Assembly (NCBI GenBank): GCA_021298835.1
Contig: JAJTHG010000008.1
Coordinates: forward strand, 62,001 to 126,000
Length of the DNA: 64,000 bases
Direction of reading: 5' to 3'
Origin: Gemmatimonadota bacterium
GTDB taxonomy: Bacteria > Gemmatimonadota > Gemmatimonadetes > Gemmatimonadales > Gemmatimonadaceae
Each line of letters begins with the position of its first letter. Positions within the stretch are counted from its first letter, which is position 1. Both the position numbers and the translations under genes were made by a program. Below are positions 46,249-57,125 of this stretch, in pieces. Under the pieces are notes generated by a model that saw only the letters and a list, made by a program, of their open reading frames with translations, searched no databases and was not told where the DNA came from.

Positions 46249-46277
46249 AATCAATCGCCGGGACGGCACGCGGTCAA
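46249..46277 (-). promoter_or_regulatory. Promoter of the initiator tRNA gene
   Basis: On the minus strand, TTGACC (46272-46277) and TTGATT (46249-46254) are 17 bases apart. The -10 ends 11 bases before the tRNA 5' end, as expected for a stable-RNA promoter. The -35 matches consensus at five of six positions. Confidence 0.55.
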
Positions 46278-46345
46278 GCGGTCGTCGGCGTGTCCTGGCC
46301 CGCCCGGACACCCTTGCGCCCGGGCGGTCGGCGCCACTCCGCCGG

Positions 46346-46666
46346 TTATGGTGACGTGTCGGGGGGCGGCGCGAAGCGGTACAGCAACTCCCGCTCGCCC
46401 CGGACCATCCCGAACTCCTCGCGGGCGATCCGCTCCTGCGTCGCGGCGTCGGTGAGCACCCGGCGCTTCGCCGCCTCGAGCGAGTCCACCTCGCGCGCGA
46501 GCGCCGACACGCGACGCTCGAGCGCCGTCCGTTGCCGGTACTGACGCACGAGGTCGAGCGTGCCGTACTCCCCGCCCTGCACCGCGAACCATGTCACGGC
46601 ACCGGCGGCTGCGGCCGTGAGGCCGCGGAGCGCCCACCACCGGGCGTCACGCACGGGCTTGGCCAC
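46346..46666 (-). CDS. ftsB: FtsB/DivIC-like septum formation initiator
   Basis: 106 residues from GTG 46666, five bases after the enolase stop. One N-terminal membrane helix (about 12-30) is followed by a periplasmic coiled coil (RTALERRVSALAREVDSLEAAKRR) and the family tail ERIAREEFGMVRGERELLYRF. The protein bridges FtsL and FtsQ in the divisome. The eno-ftsB neighbourhood is common in bacteria and supports the call. Confidence 0.88.
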   Translation of the reverse strand: MAKPVRDARWWALRGLTAAAAGAVTWFAVQGGEYGTLDLVRQYRQRTALERRVSALAREVDSLEAAKRRVLTDAATQERIAREEFGMVRGERELLYRFAPPPDTSP

Positions 46667-46671
46667 GCGCC

Positions 46672-47961
<1,290 letters not shown>

Positions 47962-47984
47962 TCAGGCGGTGGTTGGGGAAACGA

Positions 47985-48761
47985 TCAGGACGTGGTGGCA
48001 CCGACCCGCGGGGCGCGGGTGGCGGGGGCGAGCGCGGGACTGCTGATGCCGTACTCGCGCTCGAGGCAATCGGCCATGGCGCGGTAGCACGCATCGGCCA
48101 GCCGATCGCGGTCCGCGTAGGTCATCCCGGTGGTGGGAATGGGGGGGAGATAGTGCAGATGCACGGTGCCGGGGGCGACGCGCCACGAGTCGCGCCCCAT
48201 GACTTCGCGCGTTCCGTGGACGACCACCGGGATCACCGGCACCTGTGCGGCGATCGCGAGCACGAAGGGCCCCTTCTTGAAGGGCCGCAGCGCGTACGAC
48301 GGCCCCCGTGTGCCCTCGGGGGCGACCACCACGTTCACCCCGTCGCGGATGCGCACCGCCGCGGCCTCGTACGACTGGAACGCCTGCTTCCGGTTCTCGC
48401 GCTCGACCCAGATCACTCCCCACGCCGTGGCGCCCGCGCCGAAGATCGGGATGCGCTGCAGTTCGGCCTTGGCGACGAACTTGTAGTGCGGCAGCACCGA
48501 CGCGAGGGTGAAGACGTCGTACCAGCTCACATGGTTCATCGCCAGCACGTGCGCGCGGCCATCGGTCACGTGGTCGCGCCCATGTTCGACGATGTGCACG
48601 CCAGCCGCCGCGTTGAGCGCCTTGCAGAACATGCGCGACGCCCAGTCGTAGGCACCGCCGGGCACGTCGCGCACCCCGAGGGCCGCCGCCCCCAGCACCA
48701 GCAGCACGAGGGGCGGCGTCACCAGCAGCAGCGTCAGGCCGGCCAGGAACGCGCGGATCAC
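47985..48761 (-). CDS. plsC: 1-acyl-sn-glycerol-3-phosphate acyltransferase (PlsC family)
   Basis: 258 residues from GTG 48761, overlapping the thiL stop. An N-terminal membrane helix is followed by the LPLAT motifs: NHVSWYD (the Hx4D catalytic motif), FGAGATAWGVIWVER, VVAPEGTRG and VPVIPVVVHGTRE. It acylates lysophosphatidate to phosphatidate in phospholipid synthesis; other acceptors are possible for LPLAT proteins. Confidence 0.9.
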   Translation of the reverse strand: MIRAFLAGLTLLLVTPPLVLLVLGAAALGVRDVPGGAYDWASRMFCKALNAAAGVHIVEHGRDHVTDGRAHVLAMNHVSWYDVFTLASVLPHYKFVAKAELQRIPIFGAGATAWGVIWVERENRKQAFQSYEAAAVRIRDGVNVVVAPEGTRGPSYALRPFKKGPFVLAIAAQVPVIPVVVHGTREVMGRDSWRVAPGTVHLHYLPPIPTTGMTYADRDRLADACYRAMADCLEREYGISSPALAPATRAPRVGATTS

Positions 48762-49690
48762 GGTCGGGAAAAGTGGTCGTGGCCCGGGACGACTTCAACG
48801 ACGCGGTCCCCGAGCGACGTGACGACCCCGTGGCCCATGCCGACGCGCCCGACCCGCGTCACCGGCACGCCCGGCGGAAGGGCCGCCGCGAGGTCCACCG
48901 ACACGGGGGCGGTGAGCACCAGCTCGTACTCCTCGCCGCCGGCCGCGGCGGCGAGCGGCTCGCCCCCCGGCACCAGCGGCAGGTCGTCGAGCCGCAGCTC
49001 GATCCGAACCCCGCTCGCGGCGGCGAGGTGGCCAGCGTCCTGCGCCAACCCGTCGGAGACGTCGATCGCGGCGGTCGCGCCGGCCGCCGCGGCGGCCAGT
49101 CCCTGCGCGATCCGCGGCACCGGCCGGGCGAAGCGGGCGCGGTCGTCGTCCGTCGGGCGGCCACCGTGCTCCCACGCGGCCAAGGCACGCGCTGGCCCAC
49201 CGAAACGACCGGTCACCCAGACGACGTCCCCGGGTTTTGCCCCGGCACGCGTCAGGGGACGTGCCGCGGCACCGAGGACGGTAAGCCCGAGCGACAGCGC
49301 CACACCGCGCGACAGGTCGCCGCCCACGACCGCCGCCCCGGCGTGTCGCGTGGCCGCCCCGACGCCGAGTGCCAACCCGTCGAGCGCATCGCGCCACGCG
49401 TCGGGAATGACCCCGGCCCACAGCACTCCCAGCGGCTCTGCCCCCATGGCGGCGAGGTCGCTCAGGGCCGCGGCCGTCGCCCGCCAGCCGATCTCCTCCG
49501 GCGTTAGCCAGGCACGGCGGAAGTGCACCTCCTCGACGCTCACGTCCGTCGAAACGACAAGCGAGCGGCCGGGCGGCACCGTGAGCACCGCCGCATCGTC
49601 GCCGATCCCCTGTGCCTGCTCCCCCCAAAGGGCGGTCAGTCGCCGGATCGCGTCGAACTCGCCGCCGGCCCCCAGTGCGAGATGGCTCAT
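48758..49690 (-). CDS. thiL: Thiamine-monophosphate kinase
   Basis: 310 residues. It phosphorylates thiamine monophosphate to the active diphosphate. Motifs: GIGDDAAVL at the N terminus, DVSVEEVHFRRAWLTPEEIGWRA, ALSDLAAMGAEPLG, GGDLSRGVALSLGLTVLG, IDVSDGLAQDAGHLA and GGEEYELVLT. ATG 49690 overlaps the upstream nnr stop (ATGA). No other thi gene is in the window. Confidence 0.95.
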   Translation of the reverse strand: MSHLALGAGGEFDAIRRLTALWGEQAQGIGDDAAVLTVPPGRSLVVSTDVSVEEVHFRRAWLTPEEIGWRATAAALSDLAAMGAEPLGVLWAGVIPDAWRDALDGLALGVGAATRHAGAAVVGGDLSRGVALSLGLTVLGAAARPLTRAGAKPGDVVWVTGRFGGPARALAAWEHGGRPTDDDRARFARPVPRIAQGLAAAAAGATAAIDVSDGLAQDAGHLAAASGVRIELRLDDLPLVPGGEPLAAAAGGEEYELVLTAPVSVDLAAALPPGVPVTRVGRVGMGHGVVTSLGDRVVEVVPGHDHFSRP

Positions 49691-51267
49691 GCCGGGATCG
49701 CCGGCAACTCGGCAAGCACCGGCGGCATGGGCGCGGGCTCGTCCACCTCCCACACGCTCGGCAGGGCCATCAGCACGTCCTCGAGGGTCACGCCGCGCAG
49801 GGGCACCGCGCGGCCGGCGCGCTCGGCTGCCACGCCATGCACCCACGCGGCAGCGGCGGCCGCCGCCTGCGGCGCGAGCCCCTGGGCGAGCAGAGTACCC
49901 ATGATGCCCGAGAGCACGTCGCCGCTGCCGCCGGTCGCGAGCGCGGGCGTGCCGCGGGCCACGACGAGCGGAGCGACGTCCGGGGCGGCGACGATCGTGG
50001 GCACCCCCTTGAGCAGCACGACGGCGCCCGTGGCGTCGGCCAGCCGTTGCGCCACCGCGAAGGGACGCGACTGCACGTCGGTTGGCGTCGTACCAAGGAG
50101 CCGCGCCGCCTCGCCGGCGTGCGGCGTGAGCACGGCGCGCCCGCGGGCCACGTCCGCGAGTGCGCCGAGCGAACCGGCGAAGGCGCCCAGCGCGTCAGCA
50201 TCGAGCACCAGTGGTCCGGGCATGGCCGTGGCGATCCGGCCGACGAGCTCGCGCGCGCGACCGAGCCCCAGCCCGGGCCCGACGACTACGGCGTGCGCCC
50301 ATTCGCCACTGGCCGCGGCCGCCGCGTCGGTGTCGGGCCACGGGCCCGTGAGCGCGGCGGGGACGCCTGCGGCCAGCGGCCCCAGGGCGTCGGGGTCAGC
50401 CAGGACCTTCACCATGCCCGCCCCGCTGGCCAGCGCCGCGCGCGCAGCGAGCACGGCGGCGCCGCTCATGCCGGCCGCCCCGCCGACGATCACGAGCTTG
50501 CCGCGCGTCCCCTTGTGCGCGGCCGGCGCGATCGGCGGCAGCACGTGGCGGACCCACGCGGCGTCCACGAGCGCCGGCCACGCGGCGTCACGGCCGGCGA
50601 GGCCGAGCCCGATGTCGAGGACCGCGACGGCACCGCTGAGGTCGCGGCGCAGGAGCACCCCGCGCTTGACCGTGCCGAACGACAGGGTGAGGTCGGCCGC
50701 CACGGCGCGATCGGCGGCGCCGGTGTCGGCATCGAGCCCGCTGGGCAGGTCGAGGGCGGCGACGATCGCGCCGGCGGCGCGCCGTTCGGCGATCTCGGCG
50801 ATGGCATCGCCGATCGGCCCGCCGGACACGGGCCGCGCCCCCGTGCCCAACAGCCCGTCCACCACCAGCCGTTCGGCACCGGTCGGGCGCGCGGCGACGA
50901 CGTGCGGCAAGGCCCGGAGCCGCTCGGCCGCGGCGTCGGCGGTGCGGGGTTCCCCCACTTCGGTGACGCGCACCCGGATGCCGGCGGCGCCCAGCGCCCC
51001 CGCCACGACCCACGCATCGCCGCCGTTGTTGCCGGGGCCGGCAAACACCGCGACGCCGCGCGAGAGCCGACCGCCGTGGCGCCGACACACCTCGGCGGCG
51101 GCGGCGAGCCCCGCCGCCCGCATGAGCGCTCGCGACGGAATGCCGTCGCCGATGGCGCGCGCGTCGGCAGCGGCGGCCTCGGCGGCCGTGGTGACGGCAA
51201 CGCGCGGGCGATCGCCGGTCATGGCGCGGGCGGCGACCCCGCTACTCTCGCGGCGCGAGGCGGACAT
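49687..51267 (-). CDS. nnr: Bifunctional NAD(P)HX epimerase / ADP-dependent NAD(P)HX dehydratase
   Basis: About 526 residues from ATG 51267 (ATG 51222 is a good alternative). The N-terminal YjeF_N epimerase domain (~20-220) has SRALMRAAG and FAGPGNNGGDAWVVAG. The C-terminal carbohydrate-kinase-like dehydratase domain (~235-510) has KGTRGKLVIVGGAAGMSGAA, VLTPHAGEAARLLG and ALATGGSGDVLSGIMG. It repairs hydrated NAD(P)H. The fusion is the usual bacterial arrangement. It is coupled to thiL. Confidence 0.94.
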   Translation of the reverse strand: MSASRRESSGVAARAMTGDRPRVAVTTAAEAAAADARAIGDGIPSRALMRAAGLAAAAEVCRRHGGRLSRGVAVFAGPGNNGGDAWVVAGALGAAGIRVRVTEVGEPRTADAAAERLRALPHVVAARPTGAERLVVDGLLGTGARPVSGGPIGDAIAEIAERRAAGAIVAALDLPSGLDADTGAADRAVAADLTLSFGTVKRGVLLRRDLSGAVAVLDIGLGLAGRDAAWPALVDAAWVRHVLPPIAPAAHKGTRGKLVIVGGAAGMSGAAVLAARAALASGAGMVKVLADPDALGPLAAGVPAALTGPWPDTDAAAAASGEWAHAVVVGPGLGLGRARELVGRIATAMPGPLVLDADALGAFAGSLGALADVARGRAVLTPHAGEAARLLGTTPTDVQSRPFAVAQRLADATGAVVLLKGVPTIVAAPDVAPLVVARGTPALATGGSGDVLSGIMGTLLAQGLAPQAAAAAAAWVHGVAAERAGRAVPLRGVTLEDVLMALPSVWEVDEPAPMPPVLAELPAIPA

Positions 51268-51281
51268 CGGGGCCGGCGGCG

Positions 51282-51662
51282 CTAGAGCGCCACCGACCAG
51301 GGGTAGGCGCGCTCGAAGGCGGTGTCGAAGTCGTACACCTGCGCGAAGTCCTCGCGCGTGTCCCCCGGCGCCGTCACGAGCAGCCCCAGCTCGACCATCG
51401 TGAAGACGACGTCGCCCAGGTCTTCGGTCGAGCGGACGCCCCAGTGCTCGAGCACCGGGCGCGCCATGACGCCGTAGCGATCCCAGGCGAAGTCCCGGCA
51501 GGCCTCGGCGAGCTCCCGCCCGCTGATGTGTCGGCGCTCGACCAGACGGCCCTGCGCGAACTCGAGCGCCCCGAGCAGGAAGAGATACGCCTGTTCGTGG
51601 AACCGCTTCTCCTTGAGGAGGATGCGATCCATCACGCCATCGCGGAACGCCAATTCGGGCAT
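51282..51662 (-). CDS. Minf_1886-family protein
   Basis: 126 residues from ATG 51662. It shows the family pattern: an N-terminal helix with ILLKEKRFHEQAYLFLLGAL, then ERRHISGRELAEACRDFAWDRYG, VLEHWGVRSTEDLGDVVFTMV and the C-terminal DFDTAFERAYPW. The family is widespread, often near tRNA-modification or division genes, and its function is unknown. No signal peptide. It is the first gene of the minus-strand operon ending in ftsB and is divergent from the second acylase gene. Confidence 0.82.
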   Translation of the reverse strand: MPELAFRDGVMDRILLKEKRFHEQAYLFLLGALEFAQGRLVERRHISGRELAEACRDFAWDRYGVMARPVLEHWGVRSTEDLGDVVFTMVELGLLVTAPGDTREDFAQVYDFDTAFERAYPWSVAL

Positions 51663-51770
51663 GGGACGCAAGATGAAAACGCCCCGCCGGGGACACAATG
51701 CCCCACCGCGCGGGGGTTCGCGCTCCGGGCATCACCTTGACGAACCGTACCGCGCCGAAAGGTTCCCGGC

Positions 51771-54203
51771 ATGTCGCCTTCCCGACCCTGCCCCCGCCCC
51801 CTCCGATGCCCGGCTGCCGCCCGCTCGTGGCCGCGCGGCCTCGCCATGGCTGGCCTCGGCCTGCTCGCGCCGCTGCTGTCTCCGGCGGCGGCGCAGCCGC
51901 CGCGGCCCCATCCGACCGATACGGTCCCCGTGCCGGGGCTCGGCCGACCCGCCACGCTGGTGCGCGACCGCGCCGGGGTCGTGCACATCAGGGCCGCGAA
52001 CGAGTACGACCTCTTCTTCGCCCAGGGGTGGAGCGTCGCACGCGACCGGCTGTTCCAGCTCGAGCTCTGGTGCCGGCGCGCGACGGGCACGCTGGCGGAG
52101 CTGCTCGGACCGCGGGCGCTCCCCACCGACCGGGCGACGCGGATGTTCCGCTACCGCGGCGATCCCGACGCCGACTTCGCGGTGTACCACCCGCGCGCCA
52201 AGGGCATCGTGCAGGCGTTCGTGGACGGCATCAACGCGTACGTCGCCCTGACCGAACGCGAGCCGTCGCGGCTGCCGCCGGAGTTCGCTCGGCTCGGCAC
52301 GCGACCGGGGCGCTGGACGCCGGCCGTGGTCGTCTCGCGCCACAACGGGCTCTTCGAGGGGGCCGATGACGAGGCGGCGCTGGCGCGGCTCGCGGCCGCG
52401 ATCGGCGCCGACACGGTGCGCGCCCTCTGGGCGCTCGGCCCGCGCCGCGTGACGCTCGCGGGGCATGGCGTGGACGCCGCGGCACTGCCGGCGGATTCGC
52501 TCGCGGCGTTCTTCGCGGCGCTGCGTGGCCCGGTCCCGCTGGTGGTGGCGGGGGACGCGCCGTCCGAGCGCGGCGACGGGCGTGCGGCATCCGACGACGA
52601 GCCGATGCCGGAGGGGAGCAACAACTGGGTCGTGTCGGGCCGGCGCACGGCGTCCGGCCGCCCGATCCTCGCGAACGACCCGCACCGGGTGATCGCGGTG
52701 CCGTCGCTCCGGTACTTCGTGCACCTCGAGGCCCCGGGCTGGAACGTCATCGGCGGAGGTGAGCCGTCGCTGCCCGGTGTGGCGATCGGCCACAATGGCG
52801 CCGGGGCGTGGGGCCTCACGATCTTCGGGCTCGACAGCGAGGACGTGTACGAACTCGACGTGGATCCGCGCGACGCCGGTCGCTACCGCTACCGCGGCGG
52901 CTGGGCACGCTTCGCCACGGAGACGCACGTGATCCCCGTGCGGGGGGGCGCGGCCGACACCACGCGGCTCCGCTTCTCGCGGCACGGGCCGGTGATCGCG
53001 ACCGACGCGCGCCGACACAAGGCATGGGCGCTGCGCTCGACGGCGTTCGAGCCGGGTACGGCACCGTACCTCGCGTCGCTCCGCTTCGCGCAGGCGCGCA
53101 CGTGGGCGGCGTTCCGCGCCGCCTGTGCCTTCGCCTTCGCGCCGGCCGAGAACATGGTGTGGGCGGACACGTCCGGGGCGATCGGCTGGCAGGTGGTGGC
53201 GAAGGCCCCGCGGCGGCCGCGCCACGACGGGCTGGTGCCGGTGCCGGGCGACGGGCGCTTCGAATGGGCGGGCTTCCTGCCGGTGCCGGCCTTGCCGAAC
53301 GCGGCGAACCCCGCACGGGGCTTCCTGCACACGGCGAACGAGAACAACGTGCCGGCGGGCTACCCGCACCTCGACGCGGTCGGCACACAGTGGGCGGACG
53401 CGTTCCGCGCCGACCGCATCGCATCGGTGCTGGACACCACGCGGGCGGCGACGCCGGCGACGATGGGCGCGCTGCAATACGACGCCGGGTCGCGGCCGGC
53501 GATGGCGCTCGTGCCGCTCCTGGCCCGGTGGACGCCGGCGTCGCCGCTGGCGCGGGCCGCGCGCGACTCGCTGGCGGCGTGGAACCGGATGCTCGCGCCC
53601 GGGTCGGTCGGTGCAGGCATCTACCAGCGCTGGCAGCGCGAGCTGCAGCGCGTCGCGTTCGGATACCTGGTGCCGGAGTCCGCACGGGAGGCGGCGCCAC
53701 GGCTGCCGCTGGACGTGGTGGTGCGCTGGTTCACCGCGCCGGGCACGGCGGCGGGGGTGCGCGACTCGCTGGCGCAGCAGGCGTTCGCGGCGGCGGTGGA
53801 TACGCTGGTACGGCGGCTCGGCCCGTCGCCCGCGGACTGGCGATATGGCCAGCCGCGGTACCACCACGTGGCGCTGCCGCACCCGCTGTCGCCGGCGCTC
53901 GACTCGGCGACGCGCGTCGCGTGGAACCTGCCGCCGCTGCCGATGGGAGGGAGCGCGAGCACGCCGTGGGCCACGGGCGACGGCGACCGTCAGCAGGCGG
54001 GGGCGTCGTTCCGCGTGGTGGTGGACCTGGCCGACGTGGACCGGTCGCTGGCGACGAACACGCCGGGGCAGTCGGGGGACCCGCGGTCGCCGTGGTACCG
54101 CAACCTGTACGAGCCGTGGGCCGCGGGGCGGTTCTTCCCGCTGGTGTACACGCCTCAGGCGGTGGCGCGGGAGGCGGAGGCGACGACGGTGCTGCGCCCG
54201 TGA
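51771..54203 (+). CDS. Penicillin acylase family Ntn hydrolase (copy 2)
   Basis: 810 residues from ATG 51771. A Sec signal peptide is cut near AAA-QPPR. The alpha-chain has DRAGVVHIRAANEYDLFFAQ and VARDRLFQLELW. The autocatalytic beta-chain Ser is residue 283 in EGSNNWVVSG, followed by PILANDPHRVIAVPSLRYF. The C terminus resembles copy 1 (NTPGQSGDPRSPWYRNLYEPW versus QSGNPFSSRYLDRLD), but overall divergence is large. Periplasmic amide hydrolase, substrate unknown. It is monocistronic and convergent with glyA. Confidence 0.93.
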   Translation: MSPSRPCPRPLRCPAAARSWPRGLAMAGLGLLAPLLSPAAAQPPRPHPTDTVPVPGLGRPATLVRDRAGVVHIRAANEYDLFFAQGWSVARDRLFQLELWCRRATGTLAELLGPRALPTDRATRMFRYRGDPDADFAVYHPRAKGIVQAFVDGINAYVALTEREPSRLPPEFARLGTRPGRWTPAVVVSRHNGLFEGADDEAALARLAAAIGADTVRALWALGPRRVTLAGHGVDAAALPADSLAAFFAALRGPVPLVVAGDAPSERGDGRAASDDEPMPEGSNNWVVSGRRTASGRPILANDPHRVIAVPSLRYFVHLEAPGWNVIGGGEPSLPGVAIGHNGAGAWGLTIFGLDSEDVYELDVDPRDAGRYRYRGGWARFATETHVIPVRGGAADTTRLRFSRHGPVIATDARRHKAWALRSTAFEPGTAPYLASLRFAQARTWAAFRAACAFAFAPAENMVWADTSGAIGWQVVAKAPRRPRHDGLVPVPGDGRFEWAGFLPVPALPNAANPARGFLHTANENNVPAGYPHLDAVGTQWADAFRADRIASVLDTTRAATPATMGALQYDAGSRPAMALVPLLARWTPASPLARAARDSLAAWNRMLAPGSVGAGIYQRWQRELQRVAFGYLVPESAREAAPRLPLDVVVRWFTAPGTAAGVRDSLAQQAFAAAVDTLVRRLGPSPADWRYGQPRYHHVALPHPLSPALDSATRVAWNLPPLPMGGSASTPWATGDGDRQQAGASFRVVVDLADVDRSLATNTPGQSGDPRSPWYRNLYEPWAAGRFFPLVYTPQAVAREAEATTVLRP

Positions 54204-54257
54204 GGGGCAGCACCGTCGGGTGACGCGTCGGCCGCGCGCCGCGCCGGCGCGGGCGGA

Positions 54258-55532
54258 TCAGGCCCGTGGGTAGAGCGGGAAGGCCTCGACCAGCCGCTTG
54301 ACGTCGTCCTTGACGGCGGCGAGTTGCGCGCCGTCCTCGGGCTTGCCCAGTGCGCGGTCGATCAACTCGGCCACGCGGTGCATCTCGGTCTCCCCGAGCC
54401 CGCGGGTCGTGACCGCCGGTGTGCCGATGCGGATGCCGCTCGTGACGAAGGGCGATTGGGTCTCGCGCGGCACGGTGTTCTTGTTCACCGTGATCGCCGC
54501 CTTGTCGAGCGCCTGCTCGGCGACCTTGCCGGTCAGGCCCTTGGGACGGAGGTCCACCAGCATGAGGTGGTTGTCGGTGCCGCCGCTGACAATGTGGTAG
54601 CCGCGGCCGGCGAGGTCGGCGGCGAGGGTGCGCGCGTTGGCGACGACCCTGGCCGAGTAGGCCGAGAACGACGGCTGCAGCGCCTCGTGGAAGGCCACGG
54701 CCTTGGCGGCGATGACGTGCTCGAGCGGACCGCCCTGCGTGCCGGGGAACATCGCCTTGTCGATGGCCTTGGCGTGCTCGGCCTTGCACAGGATGAGGCC
54801 GCCGCGCGGGCCGCGGAGCGTCTTGTGGGTGGTGGTGGTGACGACGTCCGCGTGCGGCACCGGCGAGGGATAGTGCCCGGTGGCGACGAGACCGGCGACG
54901 TGCGCCATGTCCACGAGGAACACCGCGCCGACCTCGCGGGCGATGGCGGCGAACGCGGCGAAGTCGAGCGCGCGCGAATAGGCGCTGAAACCGGCGATGA
55001 GCATCTTCGGCTTGTGCTCCAGCGCGGCCGCGCGCACGCGGTCCATGTCGATCAGCCCCTCGTCGTCCACGCCGTAGTGGAAGGCGCGGTAGGTCATGCC
55101 GGAGAAGTTGACCGGTGAGCCGTGCGTGAGATGGCCGCCGTGGCTCAGGTCGAGGCCGAGGACGGTGTCGCCCGGCTTGAGGAAGGCGAGGTACACCGCG
55201 GCGTTCGCCTGCGCCCCCGAGTGCGGCTGGACGTTGGCGTGCTCCGCGCCGAAGAGGCGCTTGGCGCGGTCGATCGCCAGCTGCTCGACGCGGTCAACCA
55301 CCTCGCAGCCGCCGTAGTAGCGCTTGCCGGGCAGCCCCTCGGCGTACTTGTTGGTGAGGGGCGAGCCCATCGCCTCCATGACGGCGGGTGAGACGAAGTT
55401 CTCGCTCGCGATGAGCTCGAGGCCGTCGTTCTGCCGCGCCGTCTCGTGGCGCACGAGGTCCGCGATCTCGGGATCGGCCGCCGCCAGCGCCGCACCGGGC
55501 GGCAGGCGGTCCCACTGGTGCCAGTTCGTCAC
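54258..55532 (-). CDS. glyA: Serine hydroxymethyltransferase
   Basis: 424 residues from GTG 55532, overlapping rpiB (GTGA). A PLP enzyme that converts serine and tetrahydrofolate to glycine and methylene-THF. Motifs: [49 protein letters not shown] and the PLP lysine in [14 protein letters not shown]. The length is standard. The glyA-rpiB pairing is widely conserved. Confidence 0.97.
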   Translation of the reverse strand: MTNWHQWDRLPPGAALAAADPEIADLVRHETARQNDGLELIASENFVSPAVMEAMGSPLTNKYAEGLPGKRYYGGCEVVDRVEQLAIDRAKRLFGAEHANVQPHSGAQANAAVYLAFLKPGDTVLGLDLSHGGHLTHGSPVNFSGMTYRAFHYGVDDEGLIDMDRVRAAALEHKPKMLIAGFSAYSRALDFAAFAAIAREVGAVFLVDMAHVAGLVATGHYPSPVPHADVVTTTTHKTLRGPRGGLILCKAEHAKAIDKAMFPGTQGGPLEHVIAAKAVAFHEALQPSFSAYSARVVANARTLAADLAGRGYHIVSGGTDNHLMLVDLRPKGLTGKVAEQALDKAAITVNKNTVPRETQSPFVTSGIRIGTPAVTTRGLGETEMHRVAELIDRALGKPEDGAQLAAVKDDVKRLVEAFPLYPRA

Positions 55533-55981
55533 TTGGTCCCCTCCGGGTGATCGATCTTGTCCACGCGCCGTTCGTGGCGGCCCCCCTCGAACGGGGTCGC
55601 CAGCCAGGTCTTCAGGATCGCCAGCGCCTCCGCCTCGGTCACGAAGCGCGCCGGCAGCACGAGGACGTTGCTGTCATTGTGCTCGCGGGCGAGCTTGGCC
55701 ACCTCGGGCGTCCACGCCACGCCGGCCCGGACGTTCGGGTAGCGGTTGGCGACGTACGACATACCGAGCCCGGTACCGCAGAGCAGCACGCCGCGCCGCA
55801 CCTTGCCCTCGCTCACTTCCCGCGCGAGCGGGTGCGCGTAGTCGGGGTAGTCGGTGCTCGCCTCGCTCGACGTGCCGAGATTCTCGACGTCGTAGCCCAT
55901 CTCCGCGAGGGCGCGCGCCAGCTTCTCCTTGAGGGCGAAGCCGGCGTGGTCGCTGGCGATGGGAATCGTCTCGGTGCCCAT
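55529..55981 (-). CDS. rpiB: Ribose-5-phosphate isomerase B
   Basis: 150 residues. It interconverts ribose 5-phosphate and ribulose 5-phosphate. Motifs: [14 protein letters not shown] at the N terminus, [14 protein letters not shown], the catalytic Cys in [12 protein letters not shown], and [15 protein letters not shown] 55981, ten bases after the leucine dehydrogenase gene. It precedes glyA as in many bacteria. Confidence 0.95.
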   Translation of the reverse strand: MGTETIPIASDHAGFALKEKLARALAEMGYDVENLGTSSEASTDYPDYAHPLAREVSEGKVRRGVLLCGTGLGMSYVANRYPNVRAGVAWTPEVAKLAREHNDSNVLVLPARFVTEAEALAILKTWLATPFEGGRHERRVDKIDHPEGTK

Positions 55982-55991
55982 GGCCCCTCCG

Positions 55992-57059
55992 TCAGGACTT
56001 GCGCGGCATCTGCGGCCACGTGCGCACCATCGCGCGCACGCTCTGGATGCGGCGCTCGGCGAGCCGGTCCGCAGCGAGGTAGGCCGGAATCCGCTGGTCG
56101 CGCGCGATCTCGAAGACGTCGAGCACGGTGTCGTAGATCTCGTCGGCCTTGCGGAGCGCGCGGGCGCTCGACCAGCCGGTGAGCTCGCTGTACACGTTGA
56201 TGACGCCGCCGGCGTTGACGACGTAGTCCGGGGCGTACACGATGCCGCGGGCCTCGATCTCCTCGCCGTGCCGGGGCTCGAGCAGCTGGTTGTTCGCGGC
56301 GCCGGCGATCACGGCGACCTTGAACTGCGGGATCGTTCGGTCGTTGATCACCGCCCCCAGCGCGCACGGAGCGAAGACGTCGGCCTCGACGCCGTAGATG
56401 TCGTCGGGCGCGACCGCGGCCGCCTGGAAGTCGGCCACCGCCTTCGCGACCCGCCCGGCGTCGATGTCGGTGACCGTGATCCGGGCCCCGGCATCCACGA
56501 GGTGACGGCACAGGGTGAAGCCGACGCTGCCGAGCCCCTGCACGGTCACGTGCCGGCCGGCGAGGTCGTCGCTCCCCCAGCGGACCTTGGCGGTGGCCTG
56601 GATCGCCCGGAAGACGCCGCGCGCCGTCACCGGCGAGGGATCGCCCGAGCGCTGCTGCAGCCCGGCGACCCACTGCGTCTCCATGTGCACGAAGTCCATG
56701 TCCATCGGGTTCGTGCCGACGTCCTCGGCGGTGATGTAGCGTCCCCCGAGGGAGTCCACGAAGCGGCCGTGCGCCCGGAAGAGGTACTCGCGTCGCGTGG
56801 TCTTGTTGTCGCCGATGATGACCGACTTGCCGCCGCCGAGGTTGAGCCCCGCGACGGCGTTCTTGTAGGTCATCCCGCGGGCGAGGCGAAGGGCGTCGGT
56901 GAGCGCCTCCTCGTCGGTGGCGTAGTGCCAGAACCGGGTCCCGCCCAGTGCCGGGCCGAGGGTGGTGTCGTGGATCGCGATGATGCCGCGATAGCCGGTG
57001 GCCTTGTCGTGGGAGAAGACCACCTGTTCGTGGCCCAGCTCGGCGATTTGACGGAACAT
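55992..57059 (-). CDS. ldh: Leucine/branched-chain amino-acid dehydrogenase
   Basis: 355 residues from ATG 57059. A Glu/Leu/Phe/Val dehydrogenase. The substrate domain has [11 protein letters not shown]66 in TYKNAVAGL and K78 in [10 protein letters not shown] (the catalytic lysine pair of leucine dehydrogenases). The NAD domain has [15 protein letters not shown] and [16 protein letters not shown]. The length fits Leu/Val dehydrogenase rather than the longer glutamate enzymes. It sits after acyl-CoA dehydrogenase, so a branched-chain amino-acid degradation route is plausible. Confidence 0.92.
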   Translation of the reverse strand: MFRQIAELGHEQVVFSHDKATGYRGIIAIHDTTLGPALGGTRFWHYATDEEALTDALRLARGMTYKNAVAGLNLGGGKSVIIGDNKTTRREYLFRAHGRFVDSLGGRYITAEDVGTNPMDMDFVHMETQWVAGLQQRSGDPSPVTARGVFRAIQATAKVRWGSDDLAGRHVTVQGLGSVGFTLCRHLVDAGARITVTDIDAGRVAKAVADFQAAAVAPDDIYGVEADVFAPCALGAVINDRTIPQFKVAVIAGAANNQLLEPRHGEEIEARGIVYAPDYVVNAGGVINVYSELTGWSSARALRKADEIYDTVLDVFEIARDQRIPAYLAADRLAERRIQSVRAMVRTWPQMPRKS

Positions 57060-57125
57060 GCTCGTCGGGAAGAGGGTCAGCGGCCCGCGCCGTGTCGCGC
57101 GGCGCGCGGGGCGCGGGGCGGGCCG

